Source: Pseudomonas sp. R-28-1W-6
GTDB lineage: Bacteria; Pseudomonadota; Gammaproteobacteria; Pseudomonadales; Pseudomonadaceae
DNA length: 64,000 nt
Direction: 5' to 3'
NCBI RefSeq assembly: GCF_009799925.1
Contig: NZ_WELK01000002.1
Coordinates: 248,001 to 312,000 of the forward strand
A program made the translations under genes and the position numbers. Positions 1-10,271 of this stretch are shown piece by piece. Under the pieces are notes generated by a model that saw nothing but the letters and a program-made list of their open reading frames with translations, had not been told where the DNA came from and did not search any database. How positions within the stretch are numbered: the first letter of the stretch is position 1; every line of letters begins with the position of its first letter.

Positions 1-671
1 AGAAGATCGGCACGGCGTTCCCAGGTCCGACCAAGGGACTGCTGCAAACGCCAGCGCCGGATGTGTTCGTGGTTGCCACTAAGCAACACGTCAGGAACAC
101 GTTTTCCCGCATACACCTCCGGGCGGGTGTAGTGCGGGCAGTCGAGCAGGCCGTCGCTGAACGAGTCCTCCTCGGCCGAGTCTGCATGGCCCAATGCACC
201 GGGCAGCAAGCGCGTCACCGCATCGATCAGGACCATCGCCGGCAGCTCGCCACCGGAGAGTACATAGTCACCGATCGACCATTCCTCATCGACATGCTCT
301 TCGATGAAGCGCTCGTCGATACCTTCGTAGCGACCGGCGATCAGGATCAACGCCTCTTCGCCGGCCAGCTCACGCACTGCCGGCTGATTAAGCTGGCGGC
401 CTTGCGGTGACAGGTAGATCACCTTCGCCTGCGCCCCGGCCGATGCCTTGGCCGCAGCCAGGGCGCCTTCCAGAGGCTTGATCTTCATCACCATGCCGGG
501 GCCGCCACCGAAGGGGCGATCGTCCACGGTCTGGTGCCGGTCATCGGTGAAATCGCGCAGGTAGTGGCAGTTCAACTGCAACAGACCCTGCTTCACCGCA
601 CGACTGGTAATGCCGTACTGGCTGATGGCGGCAAACATCTCCGGGAAGATGCTGATGACTTCAACGCGCAT
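1..671 (-). CDS. trmD: tRNA (guanine-37-N1)-methyltransferase, 3' end cut by window edge
   Basis: Methylates N1 of G37 next to the anticodon using S-adenosylmethionine, which prevents +1 frameshifting. About 223 codons are present, beginning [13 protein letters not shown]; the C-terminal part lies outside the window. The reverse-strand translation shows the SPOUT-family [11 protein letters not shown] loop and the [14 protein letters not shown] stretch typical of TrmD. It follows rimM by about 29 bp, in the conserved order rpsP-rimM-trmD (rplS would be expected next). Translation and family are clear; only completeness is unknown. Confidence 0.95.
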   Translation of the reverse strand, partial: MRVEVISIFPEMFAAISQYGITSRAVKQGLLQLNCHYLRDFTDDRHQTVDDRPFGGGPGMVMKIKPLEGALAAAKASAGAQAKVIYLSPQGRQLNQPAVRELAGEEALILIAGRYEGIDERFIEEHVDEEWSIGDYVLSGGELPAMVLIDAVTRLLPGALGHADSAEEDSFSDGLLDCPHYTRPEVYAGKRVPDVLLSGNHEHIRRWRLQQSLGRTWERRADL

Positions 672-700
672 GGCACTCGCTCACACAAGAGCCTGACAGC

Positions 701-1234
701 TCAGAAATCGGCATCCCAGTCGACCTGCATTTCGCCGGCCGCCAGATCCACCTTGAGTACGCACTGCGCCGTATAGGGCAGCAGGCGCTCGCGATCATCC
801 AAACTGCCCGCACAGGGCTTGACCACCATCACATCGTTGGCGCCGGTCTCCAGCAGATGATCGATCTTGCCGAGCAGTTGCCCGAGTTGATCGATGACCT
901 TGAGACCTTCGAGCTGGTACCAGTAGAACTCGTCTTCAGCCAGATCCGGCAGCAAAGCACGCGGCACACAAATGTCGAAGCCCGCGAAGGTACGTGCCAC
1001 TTCGCGGTCATCGAGGCCTTTGAGCTTTGCCACCAGGACCTTGCCTTGCAAGCGCCCGCTGACCAACTCAACCTGTTTGACTTCGCCGTCGCGCTTGAGC
1101 GTCCACTGCGAGTAGTCGAGCAGGTTGTCAATCGGATCGGTGAAGGAATAAATCTTCACCTCGCCACGTACGCCGTGCACCGAAGTGATCTTGCCGAGGA
1201 CGATCAGGTCCTCGGCGGTCGGCGTCGTGGTCAT
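701..1234 (-). CDS. rimM: 16S rRNA processing protein RimM
   Basis: Maturation factor for the 30S subunit head; it binds ribosomal protein S19 and assists 16S rRNA processing. The 177-residue length is normal. The N-terminal RimM domain begins near residue 12 (LGKITSVHGVRGEVKIYSF), and a C-terminal PRC-barrel-like part starts around FYWYQLEGL at residue 102. The gene starts 5 bp after the rpsP stop, so the two are very likely co-transcribed and translationally linked. The shine-dalgarno is weak (GAG inside the rpsP end), consistent with coupling. Confidence 0.96.
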   Translation of the reverse strand: MTTTPTAEDLIVLGKITSVHGVRGEVKIYSFTDPIDNLLDYSQWTLKRDGEVKQVELVSGRLQGKVLVAKLKGLDDREVARTFAGFDICVPRALLPDLAEDEFYWYQLEGLKVIDQLGQLLGKIDHLLETGANDVMVVKPCAGSLDDRERLLPYTAQCVLKVDLAAGEMQVDWDADF

Positions 1235-1239
1235 AGTAC

Positions 1240-1491
1240 TCAGGCAGCGGCCTTGGCAGCGTCCTTGAGCAGCTGAGCAACACGCTCAGACGGCTGGGCG
1301 CCTTGGCTCAGCCAGTAAGTGACGCGCTCCTGATTAACAGAAAGCTTCACTTCACCACCGGTGGCGATCGGGTTGAAGAAACCCACGCGCTCAACGAAAC
1401 GACCATCGCGCGCATTGCGGCTGTTGGTCACGGTCAGGTGGTAGAAGGGGCGCTTCTTGGAGCCGCCACGGGCAAGACGGATGGTTACCAT
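1240..1491 (-). CDS. rpsP: 30S ribosomal protein S16
   Basis: Small ribosomal subunit protein of 83 residues, the usual length. It starts [19 protein letters not shown] and carries the conserved [14 protein letters not shown] segment. A much longer open frame runs upstream from here, but it is only the shadow of ffh; the ATG at 1491 matches the family start. First gene of the rpsP-rimM-trmD unit; a promoter candidate lies about 80 bp upstream. Confidence 0.97.
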   Translation of the reverse strand: MVTIRLARGGSKKRPFYHLTVTNSRNARDGRFVERVGFFNPIATGGEVKLSVNQERVTYWLSQGAQPSERVAQLLKDAAKAAA

Positions 1492-1559
1492 GTGAACATC
1501 GTTCCTGTAGTCGGTGCTTGCAAAACTTAAAGGCACACTTTGAGGGCCTAGGCCCGAAA

Positions 1560-1587
1560 GGCCGCATATTCTAAGGATTATGCGGCC
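1560..1587 (-). terminator. Hairpin downstream of ffh, overlapping the rpsP promoter candidate
   Basis: Nine-bp perfect stem (GGCCGCATA/TATGCGGCC) with a 10-nt loop, followed on the minus strand by TTTC and a second small palindrome GGCCTAGGCC. It lies between the ffh stop and rpsP. The T-run is short, so termination may be partial. Confidence 0.5.
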
Positions 1588-1595
1588 GTTTGCAA
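1568..1595 (-). promoter_or_regulatory. Candidate sigma70 promoter for rpsP-rimM-trmD
   Basis: On the minus strand TTGCAA (-35, 1590-1595) is followed after 16 bp by TAGAAT (-10, 1568-1573). It lies in the ffh-rpsP gap, in the correct orientation. The elements sit inside the hairpin at 1560-1587. Confidence 0.42.
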
Positions 1596-1664
1596 ATCTC
1601 TTTTTGGTCCCGCCGGTCGGTACTGCCCTGCAGACCAGCCAGGGCGGCGTGCGCAGCGGCGAAC

Positions 1665-3041
<1,377 letters not shown>

Positions 3042-3181
3042 GCGCGTTCCTTTCAGCGGGTCTTGCGGCAGGTCGCGGAGTATAACCAAGTGTCCGAGCC
3101 GCCGACACCGCCAGCGGTCTTTCGGGGAACGCTTCTTGTATGCCACACTCACGATCTTTAGGGCCCGCCTTACAAGGACTT

Positions 3182-3982
3182 ATGTACCCTCTGCTGCCCA
3201 GCCTCGCTGCCGCCGCGCTGTATGCCGGCGCCACCGCCTACCAGGGTCTGCGCCTGGCCAAACGCGAAACGCCGAACCGGCGCCTGCTCGCCCTGCTCGT
3301 CACGCTCGCCCTGCTGCTCCACGGCGCCAGCCTGTTCGCCCAGCTGCATGCCACGCCAGGGCTGACCCTCGACTTCTTCAATGCGGCCAGCCTGATCGCC
3401 TACGCGGTGATCCTGCTGACCCTGCTGGCCTGCCTGCGCATCCCGGTGGAGAACCTGCTGCTGGTGCTGTTGCCGCTGGGCTGCCTGACCGTGCTGCTGG
3501 CGCAGTTCCTGCCGGCCGGCACACTCAACCCGATCAACGCGGCGCCGGGCATCCTCGCCCATATCCTGCTGTCGATCCTGGCCTACGGCCTGCTGACCAT
3601 GGCGGTGTTCCAGGCCCTGCTCCTGCTGCTGCAGGACCACCAACTCAAGCACAAGCACCCGTCCGGGCTGATCAAGAACTTCCCGCCGCTGCAGACCATG
3701 GAAAGCCTGCTGTTCGGCTTCCTCTGGGCCGGCTGGGGCCTGCTCTCGCTGTCGCTGCTGTCCGGCTGGTTGTTCGTCGACAACCTGTTCGCCCAGCACC
3801 TGGCGCACAAGACCCTGCTCTCCTGCTTCGCCTGGGTGGTCTTCGCCGTGCTGCTGTGGGGCCGCTATCAGCTCGGCTGGCGCGGGCACAAGGCGATCCG
3901 CTGGACCCTGGCCGGCTTCTGCCTGCTGATGCTGGCCTACTTCGGCAGCAAGCTGGTCCGCGAATTCATCCTGCATATCTAG
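3182..3982 (+). CDS. ypjD: YpjD-type inner-membrane protein, cytochrome c assembly family (CcsA/HemX-like)
   Basis: Multi-pass membrane protein of 266 residues with about eight hydrophobic helices. It resembles the CcsA/CcmC-like cytochrome c assembly domain (helices near [29 protein letters not shown]) and is the usual divergent neighbour of ffh in pseudomonads. A haem-related role is inferred from the family and is not demonstrated for YpjD. The start at 3182 has AAGGA seven bases upstream, better than the upstream ATG at 3140. A downstream gene starts 7 bp after its stop. Confidence 0.8.
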   Translation: MYPLLPSLAAAALYAGATAYQGLRLAKRETPNRRLLALLVTLALLLHGASLFAQLHATPGLTLDFFNAASLIAYAVILLTLLACLRIPVENLLLVLLPLGCLTVLLAQFLPAGTLNPINAAPGILAHILLSILAYGLLTMAVFQALLLLLQDHQLKHKHPSGLIKNFPPLQTMESLLFGFLWAGWGLLSLSLLSGWLFVDNLFAQHLAHKTLLSCFAWVVFAVLLWGRYQLGWRGHKAIRWTLAGFCLLMLAYFGSKLVREFILHI

Positions 3983-3989
3983 GCCTGCC

Positions 3990-4874
3990 GTGAACCTCGA
4001 CTCCTGGCAATGGTGGCTCGGCGCTCTGCTCCTGCTGAGCGCCGCGGCCTGTCTGCTGCGGGGCGAAATCGATTTCCGCCGCGCCGGCAACGGTACCGAC
4101 GTGGCCCGCCGCCGCGAGCGCCGGCGGACCACGCGCGCACCCTCACTGCAGGAGGCCCGCCAGCAGCGCCAGAGCACCCTGCTCGAACTGCTCGAACTGG
4201 AAAAGGTCACGGTCGACGACATCCTGATCCCGCGCAGCGAGGTCGTCGGCATCGACCTCGACGACGACCTGGGGCAGATCACCGAACAGCTGCGCCGCAC
4301 CCCGCACACCCGCCTGCCGGTGTTTCGCGGCGACATCAACCAGGTCGAAGGCATCGTGCACATGCGCCGCCTGGCCAGCCTGCTGACCCAGGGCCAGCTG
4401 ACCCACGCCAGCCTGCTGGAGTGCTGCCAGCAGCCCTACTTCGTGCCGGAAAGCACCCCACTGGCCACCCAGCTGATCAACTTCCAGAAGGAAAAGCGCC
4501 GCTTGGGCCTGGTGGTCGACGAATACGGCGACGTCCTCGGCATCGTCACCCTGGAAGACCTGCTCGACGAGATAGTCGGCGACTTCAGCCACGAAGAAGG
4601 CGAAAGCAACCCGGAGATCCATCCGCAGGCCGACGGCACGCAGATCATCGAAGGCACCGCCAATATCCGCGAGATCAACAAGTCCCTCGGCTGGCGCCTG
4701 CCCAGCGACGGCCCGAAGACCCTCAACGGCCTGATCACCGAAGCCCTGGAAACCATCCCGGACAGCCCGGTGTGCCTGAAAATAGGCCCCTACCGCCTGG
4801 AAATCCTCGAGTCCAGCGAGAGCCGGGTGACCAGCGTGCGCCTGTGGCAGGCGCCGTTCAGGCGTTCGCGCTAG
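3990..4874 (+). CDS. CorC/CNNM-type CBS-domain protein lacking the DUF21 membrane domain
   Basis: 294 residues from a GTG start. A single hydrophobic helix (residues 7-23) and a basic linker (RRRERRRTTRA, about 40-50) precede LLELLELEKVTVDDILIPRSEVVGIDLDDD, the normal entry into the CBS pair (about 75-195), then a C-terminal CorC/HlyC domain (about 205-290). Family members in the same ypjD-linked position are normally about 420-430 residues, with a four-helix DUF21 transport domain of some 180 residues that is absent here. The frame is otherwise clean, so the gene looks expressed rather than decayed. Whether it still has a transport role (Mg2+/Co2+ in CorC relatives) is doubtful. Its 3' end overlaps the convergent SGNH gene by 17 bp. 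Confidence 0.82.
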   Translation: MNLDSWQWWLGALLLLSAAACLLRGEIDFRRAGNGTDVARRRERRRTTRAPSLQEARQQRQSTLLELLELEKVTVDDILIPRSEVVGIDLDDDLGQITEQLRRTPHTRLPVFRGDINQVEGIVHMRRLASLLTQGQLTHASLLECCQQPYFVPESTPLATQLINFQKEKRRLGLVVDEYGDVLGIVTLEDLLDEIVGDFSHEEGESNPEIHPQADGTQIIEGTANIREINKSLGWRLPSDGPKTLNGLITEALETIPDSPVCLKIGPYRLEILESSESRVTSVRLWQAPFRRSR

Positions 4875-5607
4875 CCAGCGTCGGCACGGCAACGCTCAGG
4901 CTGGCCGCCAGCCCCTCGCCCCACAGCCGATAACCCAGCGCCGACGGGTGATAGCCATCAGCCGCCAGGTAGTCCGCGGCAAACTCCAGCTCCAGCCGGT
5001 GATAGCCGGCCGCCACCTCGGTACAGACCCGCCGCAGCCGGCGGTCGAGCAGCGTCGCCCGCCACCCCAGCAGCCGGCGCAACAGCCAGGGCAAGGCGCT
5101 GAAATGCTCGATCGGCGGCACCCCGGTAAAGGCCACCGGCACGCCGCGCGCGGCCAATGCAGCGGACAGGCTACGCAGGGCAGCATCCCAGCCGTGCAAG
5201 GTCCGCAGATGGGTGGTGTCGTTGACCCCGAACACCAGCACGGCGAGGTCCGCCGGCTCGGCCAGGGCCTGCGGCAGCAGCCGGGCACAGGCCTGATCGG
5301 TGGTGATGCCGTTCTCGCCGCACGCCCGCCAGGCCACCGGGCGCCGCAGCCGCGCAGCCAGGGCGGCAGCCAGTTGCCCGGCCAGGGCCGCCTCCTGGGA
5401 GTCGACGCCGACTCCGGCCACGGTGGACTCGCCGAGCAGCACCAGACGCAGCGGCGCACCGGTGTAATCGCCACCGGCCAGGCCCTGCTGGGCGCCCGCC
5501 GCCGGCGGCAGGCGCAAGGCCGTGCGCCGGGCCCACAGCGCCTGCGGCAAGGCCACCGGTAACAACAGCAGGGCCAGGCCCCACCAGCCGGCAGCGCGCA
5601 GCTGCAT
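4858..5607 (-). CDS. SGNH/GDSL-family hydrolase, probably membrane-anchored or secreted
   Basis: 249-residue predicted serine esterase or lipase. An N-terminal hydrophobic segment (about 8-25) is followed by SGNH blocks: nucleophile block LLGESTVAG (GES in place of GDS), block II Gly in CGENGITTD, block III FGVNDTTH and block V DGYHPS with the catalytic Asp/His. The substrate cannot be told. Stop and start overlap with purT as TGATG, so translation is probably coupled to purT; a GTG one codon upstream (5610) is the alternative start. Why a GDSL hydrolase should be coupled to purine synthesis is unclear. Confidence 0.82.
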   Translation of the reverse strand: MQLRAAGWWGLALLLLPVALPQALWARRTALRLPPAAGAQQGLAGGDYTGAPLRLVLLGESTVAGVGVDSQEAALAGQLAAALAARLRRPVAWRACGENGITTDQACARLLPQALAEPADLAVLVFGVNDTTHLRTLHGWDAALRSLSAALAARGVPVAFTGVPPIEHFSALPWLLRRLLGWRATLLDRRLRRVCTEVAAGYHRLELEFAADYLAADGYHPSALGYRLWGEGLAASLSVAVPTLASANA

Positions 5608-6788
5608 CACAGCTCGACGCTGACCGCCTGGGCCGCGCGCGTCGCCTTGGCCCGCGCCGCCTCGAGGCTTTCATCGCGCGCCAGGGCCACGCCCATGCGC
5701 CGCTGGCCGCTGACTTGCGGCTTGCCGAACAGGCGCAGGGCGGTATCCGCCTCGGCCAGGGCGGCACCGAGATTGCCGAAGGTGACCTGCTGCGACTCGC
5801 CTTCGACCAGGATCACCGCCGAGGCGGACGGGCCGAACTGGCGAATCGCCGGGATCGGCAGGCCGAGAATGGCCCGCGCATGCAGGGCGAATTCGGACAG
5901 ATCCTGGGAAATCAGGGTGACCAGGCCGGTGTCGTGCGGGCGCGGGGAGATTTCGCAGAACCACACCTGATCACCCTTGACGAACAGCTCCACGCCGAAC
6001 AGGCCGCGCCCGCCCAGCGATTCGGTGACCGCCAGGGCGATGCGCTCGGCCTCGGCCCGCGCCTTGGCGCTCATCGGCTGCGGCTGCCAGGACTCCTGGT
6101 AATCACCCTTGACCTGACGATGGCCCACCGGGGCACAGAAGGTGGTGCCGCCGGCATGGCGCACGGTGAGCAAGGCGATCTCGTAGTCGAAGTCGATGAA
6201 GCCCTCGACTATCACCCGGCCCTTGCCGGCGCGCCCGCCCTCTTGGGCGTAATCCCAGGCGGCCTGCAGATCGGCGGCGCTCTTCAGCACCGACTGGCCC
6301 TTGCCGGAAGAACTCATGATCGGTTTGATCAGGCAGGGAAAGCCCAGCTTCTCGGTCGCCGCGCGACATTCCTCCAGCGAGTCGGCAAAGACATAGGGCG
6401 AAGTCGGCAGCCCCAGCTCCTCGGCGGCCAGGCGACGAATGCCTTCGCGGTTCATGGTCAGCCTGGCCGCGCGCGCACTGGGGATCACGGTGAAGCCTTC
6501 GGCTTCCAGCTCGACCAGGGTGTCGGTGGCGATCGCCTCGATCTCCGGCACGATGTAGTGCGGCTGCTCCAGCTCGATCACCGCGCGCAGGGCGGCGCCG
6601 TCGAGCATGCTGATGACGTGGCTGCGATGGGCCACCTGCATGGCCGGGGCATTGGCATAGCGGTCGACGGCGATCACTTCGCAGCCCAGGCGCTGCAGCT
6701 CGATGACCACTTCCTTGCCCAGCTCGCCGGAGCCACAGAGCAGAACGCGGGTGGCCGTCGGCGACAGCGGAGTACCGATACGGGGCAT
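5607..6788 (-). CDS. purT: Formate-dependent phosphoribosylglycinamide formyltransferase
   Basis: Converts glycinamide ribonucleotide, formate and ATP to formyl-GAR, the folate-independent alternative to PurN in purine synthesis. 393 residues, standard length. N-terminal preATP-grasp domain ([14 protein letters not shown] near 14-27), ATP-grasp fold with the glycine-rich loop SSSGKGQS near 160 and metal-binding region [12 protein letters not shown] near 276. GAGGA lies upstream of the ATG. The downstream SGNH gene overlaps its stop codon. Confidence 0.97.
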   Translation of the reverse strand: MPRIGTPLSPTATRVLLCGSGELGKEVVIELQRLGCEVIAVDRYANAPAMQVAHRSHVISMLDGAALRAVIELEQPHYIVPEIEAIATDTLVELEAEGFTVIPSARAARLTMNREGIRRLAAEELGLPTSPYVFADSLEECRAATEKLGFPCLIKPIMSSSGKGQSVLKSAADLQAAWDYAQEGGRAGKGRVIVEGFIDFDYEIALLTVRHAGGTTFCAPVGHRQVKGDYQESWQPQPMSAKARAEAERIALAVTESLGGRGLFGVELFVKGDQVWFCEISPRPHDTGLVTLISQDLSEFALHARAILGLPIPAIRQFGPSASAVILVEGESQQVTFGNLGAALAEADTALRLFGKPQVSGQRRMGVALARDESLEAARAKATRAAQAVSVEL

Positions 6789-6821
6789 GCAAGAGTCCTC
6801 GTCAGAAAGGGAAACGGGTAG

Positions 6822-7028
6822 TTAGTGGGCGGCCGGCTGCTGGAGGAACAGACCGGCGGCACGAGTGCGTTCGACGCAGCGCGCCAGCACCAGGCGGCGC
6901 TCGGCATTGTCCATGCGCCCCCAGCGGGTGATCTCGTCCGCCGTGCGCTGGCAGCCGGTGCAGAGGTCCTGCTCGTCCAGCGCGCAGATGCTCACGCAGG
7001 GTGACTTGACCGGGCGTTCGGCCTCCAT
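6822..7028 (-). CDS. DUF1289 Cys-rich small protein
   Basis: 68 residues with a CVSIC motif (C11, C15) and a CTGC motif (C23, C26), the four-cysteine pattern of the DUF1289 family, which probably binds a metal. Function unknown. Its start codon touches the stop codon of the upstream carbonic-anhydrase-like gene at 7028, and purT lies 33 bp downstream, so a three- or four-gene transcription unit is likely. Confidence 0.85.
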   Translation of the reverse strand: MEAERPVKSPCVSICALDEQDLCTGCQRTADEITRWGRMDNAERRLVLARCVERTRAAGLFLQQPAAH

Positions 7029-7552
7029 CAGGCCTCGTCCTCGGCCAGGTCGCGGGCATAGCGCTGGGCGTTGTGCACGTAATGGGCGGCGCTGCCTTCG
7101 AGCATCTGCTTCTGCTGCTCGGTCAGTTCGCGCACCACCTTGCCGGGGCTGCCCATCACCAGGCTGCCGTCGGGAATCTCCTTGCCCTCGGCGATCAGGC
7201 TGTTGGCGCCGATGATGCAGTGCTTGCCGATCCTGGCGCCGTTGAGGATCACCGAGTTGATGCCGATCAGGCTGTAATCGCCCACCGTGCAGCCGTGCAT
7301 CATCACGTTGTGGCCGACGGTGACGCCCTTGCCCAGGGTCAGCGGGAAGCCCATGTCGGTGTGCATCACCGTGCCGTCCTGCACGTTGCTGTTCTCGCCG
7401 ATATGGATCAGCTCGTTGTCGCCGCGCAGCACGGCGCCGAACCAGACGCTGGCGCCCTGCTCCAGGCGCACCTTGCCGATCACCGCCGCGGTGGGGGCGA
7501 TCCAGCTTTCGGGGTGCGCATCGACACGGGCATCGCCCAGGCGGTACTTCAT
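7028..7552 (-). CDS. Gamma carbonic anhydrase family protein (YrdA/PaaY-like)
   Basis: 174-residue left-handed beta-helix protein built from hexapeptide repeats. The family forms trimers with a metal held by three His; candidates are seen in [11 protein letters not shown] and VGHNVMMHG. Related proteins (YrdA, PaaY, CaiE) include carbonic anhydrases and thioesterase-like enzymes, so the reaction is uncertain. The start at [11 protein letters not shown] is preferred over an upstream ATG-equivalent because the extra 23 residues are unlike the family. Confidence 0.9.
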   Translation of the reverse strand: MKYRLGDARVDAHPESWIAPTAAVIGKVRLEQGASVWFGAVLRGDNELIHIGENSNVQDGTVMHTDMGFPLTLGKGVTVGHNVMMHGCTVGDYSLIGINSVILNGARIGKHCIIGANSLIAEGKEIPDGSLVMGSPGKVVRELTEQQKQMLEGSAAHYVHNAQRYARDLAEDEA

Positions 7553-7562
7553 GGTTGACTCC

Positions 7563-8171
7563 TCACAGGCGAATGATCTTGACCGAGGGTTTGGGCGGCT
7601 GCTCCAGGTCGATGCCGGCATCGAACACCAGGTTGACCAGCTCGACGATCATCACCGCCGTCAGCCCCCAGATCTTGTAGTTGTCGTAGTGGTAGCAGGG
7701 CACGTACCAGCTGCGCCCCTCGTAATCGATGCGGTGGGTGACCTCGCGCGGGTCGTCGCAGAAGAAGCGCAGCGGCACGGCGAACACCGCGGCGATCTCG
7801 TCGTCGTTGGCGCGGTACTCGACGAAGTCCGGCACCACCCCGACATAGGGCGTGACCTTGATGCCGAAGCGCGACACCAGTGGGCTGAGCGGGCCGATCA
7901 TCTCCACCAGGCCCGGCGGCAGGCCGACCTCTTCCTCGGCCTCGCGCAGGGCGGTGTGGATCAGGTCGCGGTCTTCCGGGTCGCGCCGACCGCCGGGAAA
8001 GGCCACTTCGCCACCGTGGGTGGACAGGCCGCTGGCACGCAGGGTCAGCACCAGTTCCGGCTCGTCGCTGCGGGTCAGCGGCAACAGCACGGCGGCTTCG
8101 GGCAGGCGCTTGTCGGTCTCCAGGATGCGTGGCGTATGGCTACGCACGCGCAGGAGCAGCTCGTCGAGCAT
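7563..8171 (-). CDS. CoA pyrophosphatase-type Nudix hydrolase (NudL-like)
   Basis: 202 residues. The Nudix core [12 protein letters not shown]...[10 protein letters not shown] lies near residues 64-90, preceded by [20 protein letters not shown], which matches the extra UPF0035 motif of coenzyme A pyrophosphatases. The likely activity is cleavage of CoA or acyl-CoA to 3'-phospho-AMP and (acyl)phosphopantetheine, inferred from the family motif. It sits 10 bp upstream of the carbonic-anhydrase-like gene on the same strand. Confidence 0.9.
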   Translation of the reverse strand: MLDELLLRVRSHTPRILETDKRLPEAAVLLPLTRSDEPELVLTLRASGLSTHGGEVAFPGGRRDPEDRDLIHTALREAEEEVGLPPGLVEMIGPLSPLVSRFGIKVTPYVGVVPDFVEYRANDDEIAAVFAVPLRFFCDDPREVTHRIDYEGRSWYVPCYHYDNYKIWGLTAVMIVELVNLVFDAGIDLEQPPKPSVKIIRL

Positions 8172-8307
8172 GGCTCATTCTCGGTCTTTTCTTCTAACCG
8201 GCATGATGGCATGAAAGCCGGGGGCCGCCCAAGCCCTGCCCCGACGGGACTGCTTGCCGGTAACCCGCCGGTAGCGCGAAGATGGGCCATTGAAGAAAGG
8301 AGCCGGC

Positions 8308-8853
8308 ATGAAATTCTGCAGTCACTGTGGCAGCCCGGTGGAGCAGCGCATTCCGCTCGGCGACAACCGCCTGCGCTACGTCTGCCCGCAGTGCCAGACC
8401 ATCCACTACCAGAACCCGCGCATCGTCGCCGGCTGCCTGCCGGTATGGGGCGAGCAGGTGCTGCTGTGCCGCCGCGCCATCGAACCGCGCCGCGGCTTCT
8501 GGACCCTGCCGGCCGGCTTCATGGAGAACGGCGAGACCCTGGAGCAGGCCGCCGCCCGCGAGACCCACGAGGAAGCCTGCGCGCGGGTGCGCGAGCTGAA
8601 CCTGTACACCCTGTTCGACCTGCCGCACATCAGCCAGCTGTATGTGTTCTTCCGCGCCGAACTGGTCGACCTGGACTTCGCCGCCGGCGAGGAAAGCCTC
8701 GAGGTGCAACTGTTCCACGAGCACGAGATCCCCTGGGGCGAGCTGGCCTTTCCGACCGTCGGGCGCACGCTGAAGTGCTACTTCGCCGACCGCCGCGCGC
8801 AGGTCTACCCGATCCGCAACGAAGGCATCGCCCCGCTGCGACCGCCCACCTGA
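8308..8853 (+). CDS. Nudix hydrolase with N-terminal zinc ribbon
   Basis: 181 residues. Zinc ribbon C4/C7 (FCSHCG) and CPQC near 29-32, then a canonical Nudix box G-x5-E-x7-RETHEEA near 74-96 (GFMENGETLEQAAARETHEEA). The layout resembles NADH pyrophosphatase-like and ADP-sugar Nudix enzymes, but the protein is shorter than NudC and lacks its N-terminal domain, so substrate is open. AAAGGAG lies 7 bp upstream of the ATG at 8308; the TTG at 8290 is rejected. Confidence 0.88.
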   Translation: MKFCSHCGSPVEQRIPLGDNRLRYVCPQCQTIHYQNPRIVAGCLPVWGEQVLLCRRAIEPRRGFWTLPAGFMENGETLEQAAARETHEEACARVRELNLYTLFDLPHISQLYVFFRAELVDLDFAAGEESLEVQLFHEHEIPWGELAFPTVGRTLKCYFADRRAQVYPIRNEGIAPLRPPT

Positions 8854-8920
8854 GCGCCGCCGGGCAGCTATAGTCCTTTCTGCTTATCCGCCATTGGCTC
8901 GACGCCTGACAGGAGGAACC

Positions 8921-9151
8921 ATGGACACCAGCGACCACAGCCTGAGCACCCTGTTTCTGCAACTCGGCCTGCCCGCCGGCAAGGCCGCGATCGAGGCCTT
9001 TCTGCGCGAGCACCGACTGCCGGCCGGGATGACCCTGGCCCAGGCGCCGTTCTGGAATGCAGGGCAGGCCGCCTTTCTCCAGGAAGCCCTGGACGACGAT
9101 TCGGACTGGGCGGAAATGGCCGACGAACTGGCCCTGCTGCTGTCCCGCTAG
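8921..9151 (+). CDS. DUF2789 family small protein
   Basis: 76 residues, MDTSDHSLSTLFLQLGLP..., acidic and soluble, with no membrane segment. It resembles the DUF2789 family found in pseudomonads; no function is known. The strong AGGAGG at 8910-8915 sets the start at 8921. Its stop codon lies directly against the stop of the convergent gene at 9152. Confidence 0.8.
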   Translation: MDTSDHSLSTLFLQLGLPAGKAAIEAFLREHRLPAGMTLAQAPFWNAGQAAFLQEALDDDSDWAEMADELALLLSR

Positions 9152-10072
9152 CTAGCCGGGTAGTTCCAGCTCGAGGGCCAGCAGGCTGGCGGCGATCCGC
9201 GGGTCGTCGGCATCGGTGACCAGGTTCAGCAGTAGGCGCCGGCCGCGCTGCTGCAGCGCCAGCCCCTCGACCTTCCACTGCGGGCCCAGGCTGGCCAGCC
9301 GGCGTATCCGGCCATCGGCCTCGACCAGGCCGAGCACCGCCCCCAGGCAGGCGCCATCCCGATAACTGTCGGTGGTGTTCTCCGCCACCGCACTGAACAG
9401 CCAGCGCCCGTCGGCCAGCGCCGCGCCATCGGTAAAACCCAGCGCCACCCCGTCCAGCTCCCCCAGCGCCAGGATCTGCACGGCCTGCGGCAGCGGCGCC
9501 GCGGCCTGGCCGAGCAGCCAGGCCTGCACCGCCGGCCAGGCAAAATGCACCGCCGCATTGCCGGCCTGGCCCTGGTTGCCACGCTGCAGCAGGAGCAACT
9601 GCTGGCCGAGGATGAAGGCGCCCTCGATGTTCAGGTCGGCAAACTGCAAGTGCAGGGCGGCGTACAGGGGCGCCAGGTCGATCAGGCGCGGCGCGCCGCG
9701 TACCGCCCCCCGCTCGTCCAGGGCCAGCAGCAGCGCCTGCTGGCGGTTCGGTCTGGAGCCCGAGCCCAGCGCCAGCAATGCCCCCTGCGCATAGCCGGGC
9801 ATGGCCGGCAGCAATGCCAGGGCCTCGAGATCGGGCTTGGCCGCCTTGCGTTCGGCCGGGGCGGCGGGCAACTCGCCGGGAAACAGGCGCAGCAACTGCC
9901 CGGGCGCGCCATCGTCGGCGCGGAACACGCCCAGGTGCAGCTCGTCGTCGGCCACCACGTACAGGTAGCCGGCGCAGCGCACCAGGGCACTGGCGGCGCT
10001 CAGGTGCGAGCGGCCGGCCGGGTACTGGCCCGGGGCCAGGTGCAAATCACGCAGGTGGCGCAGATCGTTCAT
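9152..10072 (-). CDS. Conserved protein of unknown function, possible beta-propeller (DUF6929-like)
   Basis: 306 residues, no signal peptide or membrane segment. Repeated beta-strand-like blocks (LYVVADDELHLGVF, ALLALGSGSRPNRQQALLLALD, ILALGELDGVALGFTDGAALADGRWLFSAVAENT, KVEGLALQQRGRRLLLNLVTD) suggest a propeller-type fold. No catalytic motif was recognised. It appears to belong to the DUF6929 proteins; this is a recollection, not a search. ATG at 10072 chosen with GGGGA upstream; a TTG two codons earlier is possible. Confidence 0.7.
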   Translation of the reverse strand: MNDLRHLRDLHLAPGQYPAGRSHLSAASALVRCAGYLYVVADDELHLGVFRADDGAPGQLLRLFPGELPAAPAERKAAKPDLEALALLPAMPGYAQGALLALGSGSRPNRQQALLLALDERGAVRGAPRLIDLAPLYAALHLQFADLNIEGAFILGQQLLLLQRGNQGQAGNAAVHFAWPAVQAWLLGQAAAPLPQAVQILALGELDGVALGFTDGAALADGRWLFSAVAENTTDSYRDGACLGAVLGLVEADGRIRRLASLGPQWKVEGLALQQRGRRLLLNLVTDADDPRIAASLLALELELPG

Positions 10073-10271
10073 GGCCAATGTTCATCCCCGTGGCGGTTGA
10101 TGACGCCGATCAGAGCAGGCCGCTCCCAGCCTGTCGAGCCATTTGCGCGCGCCGGCCAGCCGGGCGCGACCGGCAATCCCCCGAGGATTGAACATCGGCG
10201 CCGGCATAGGCAGACTCTCGCCCCATAACAACCTGTTCGCTCAGGCCACAGAAACGCTCTGGAACATCGCA

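Noticed and set aside
3079..3084. TATACT on the minus strand as ffh promoter -10
   Set aside because: No acceptable -35 at 16-18 bp; left out of the feature list.
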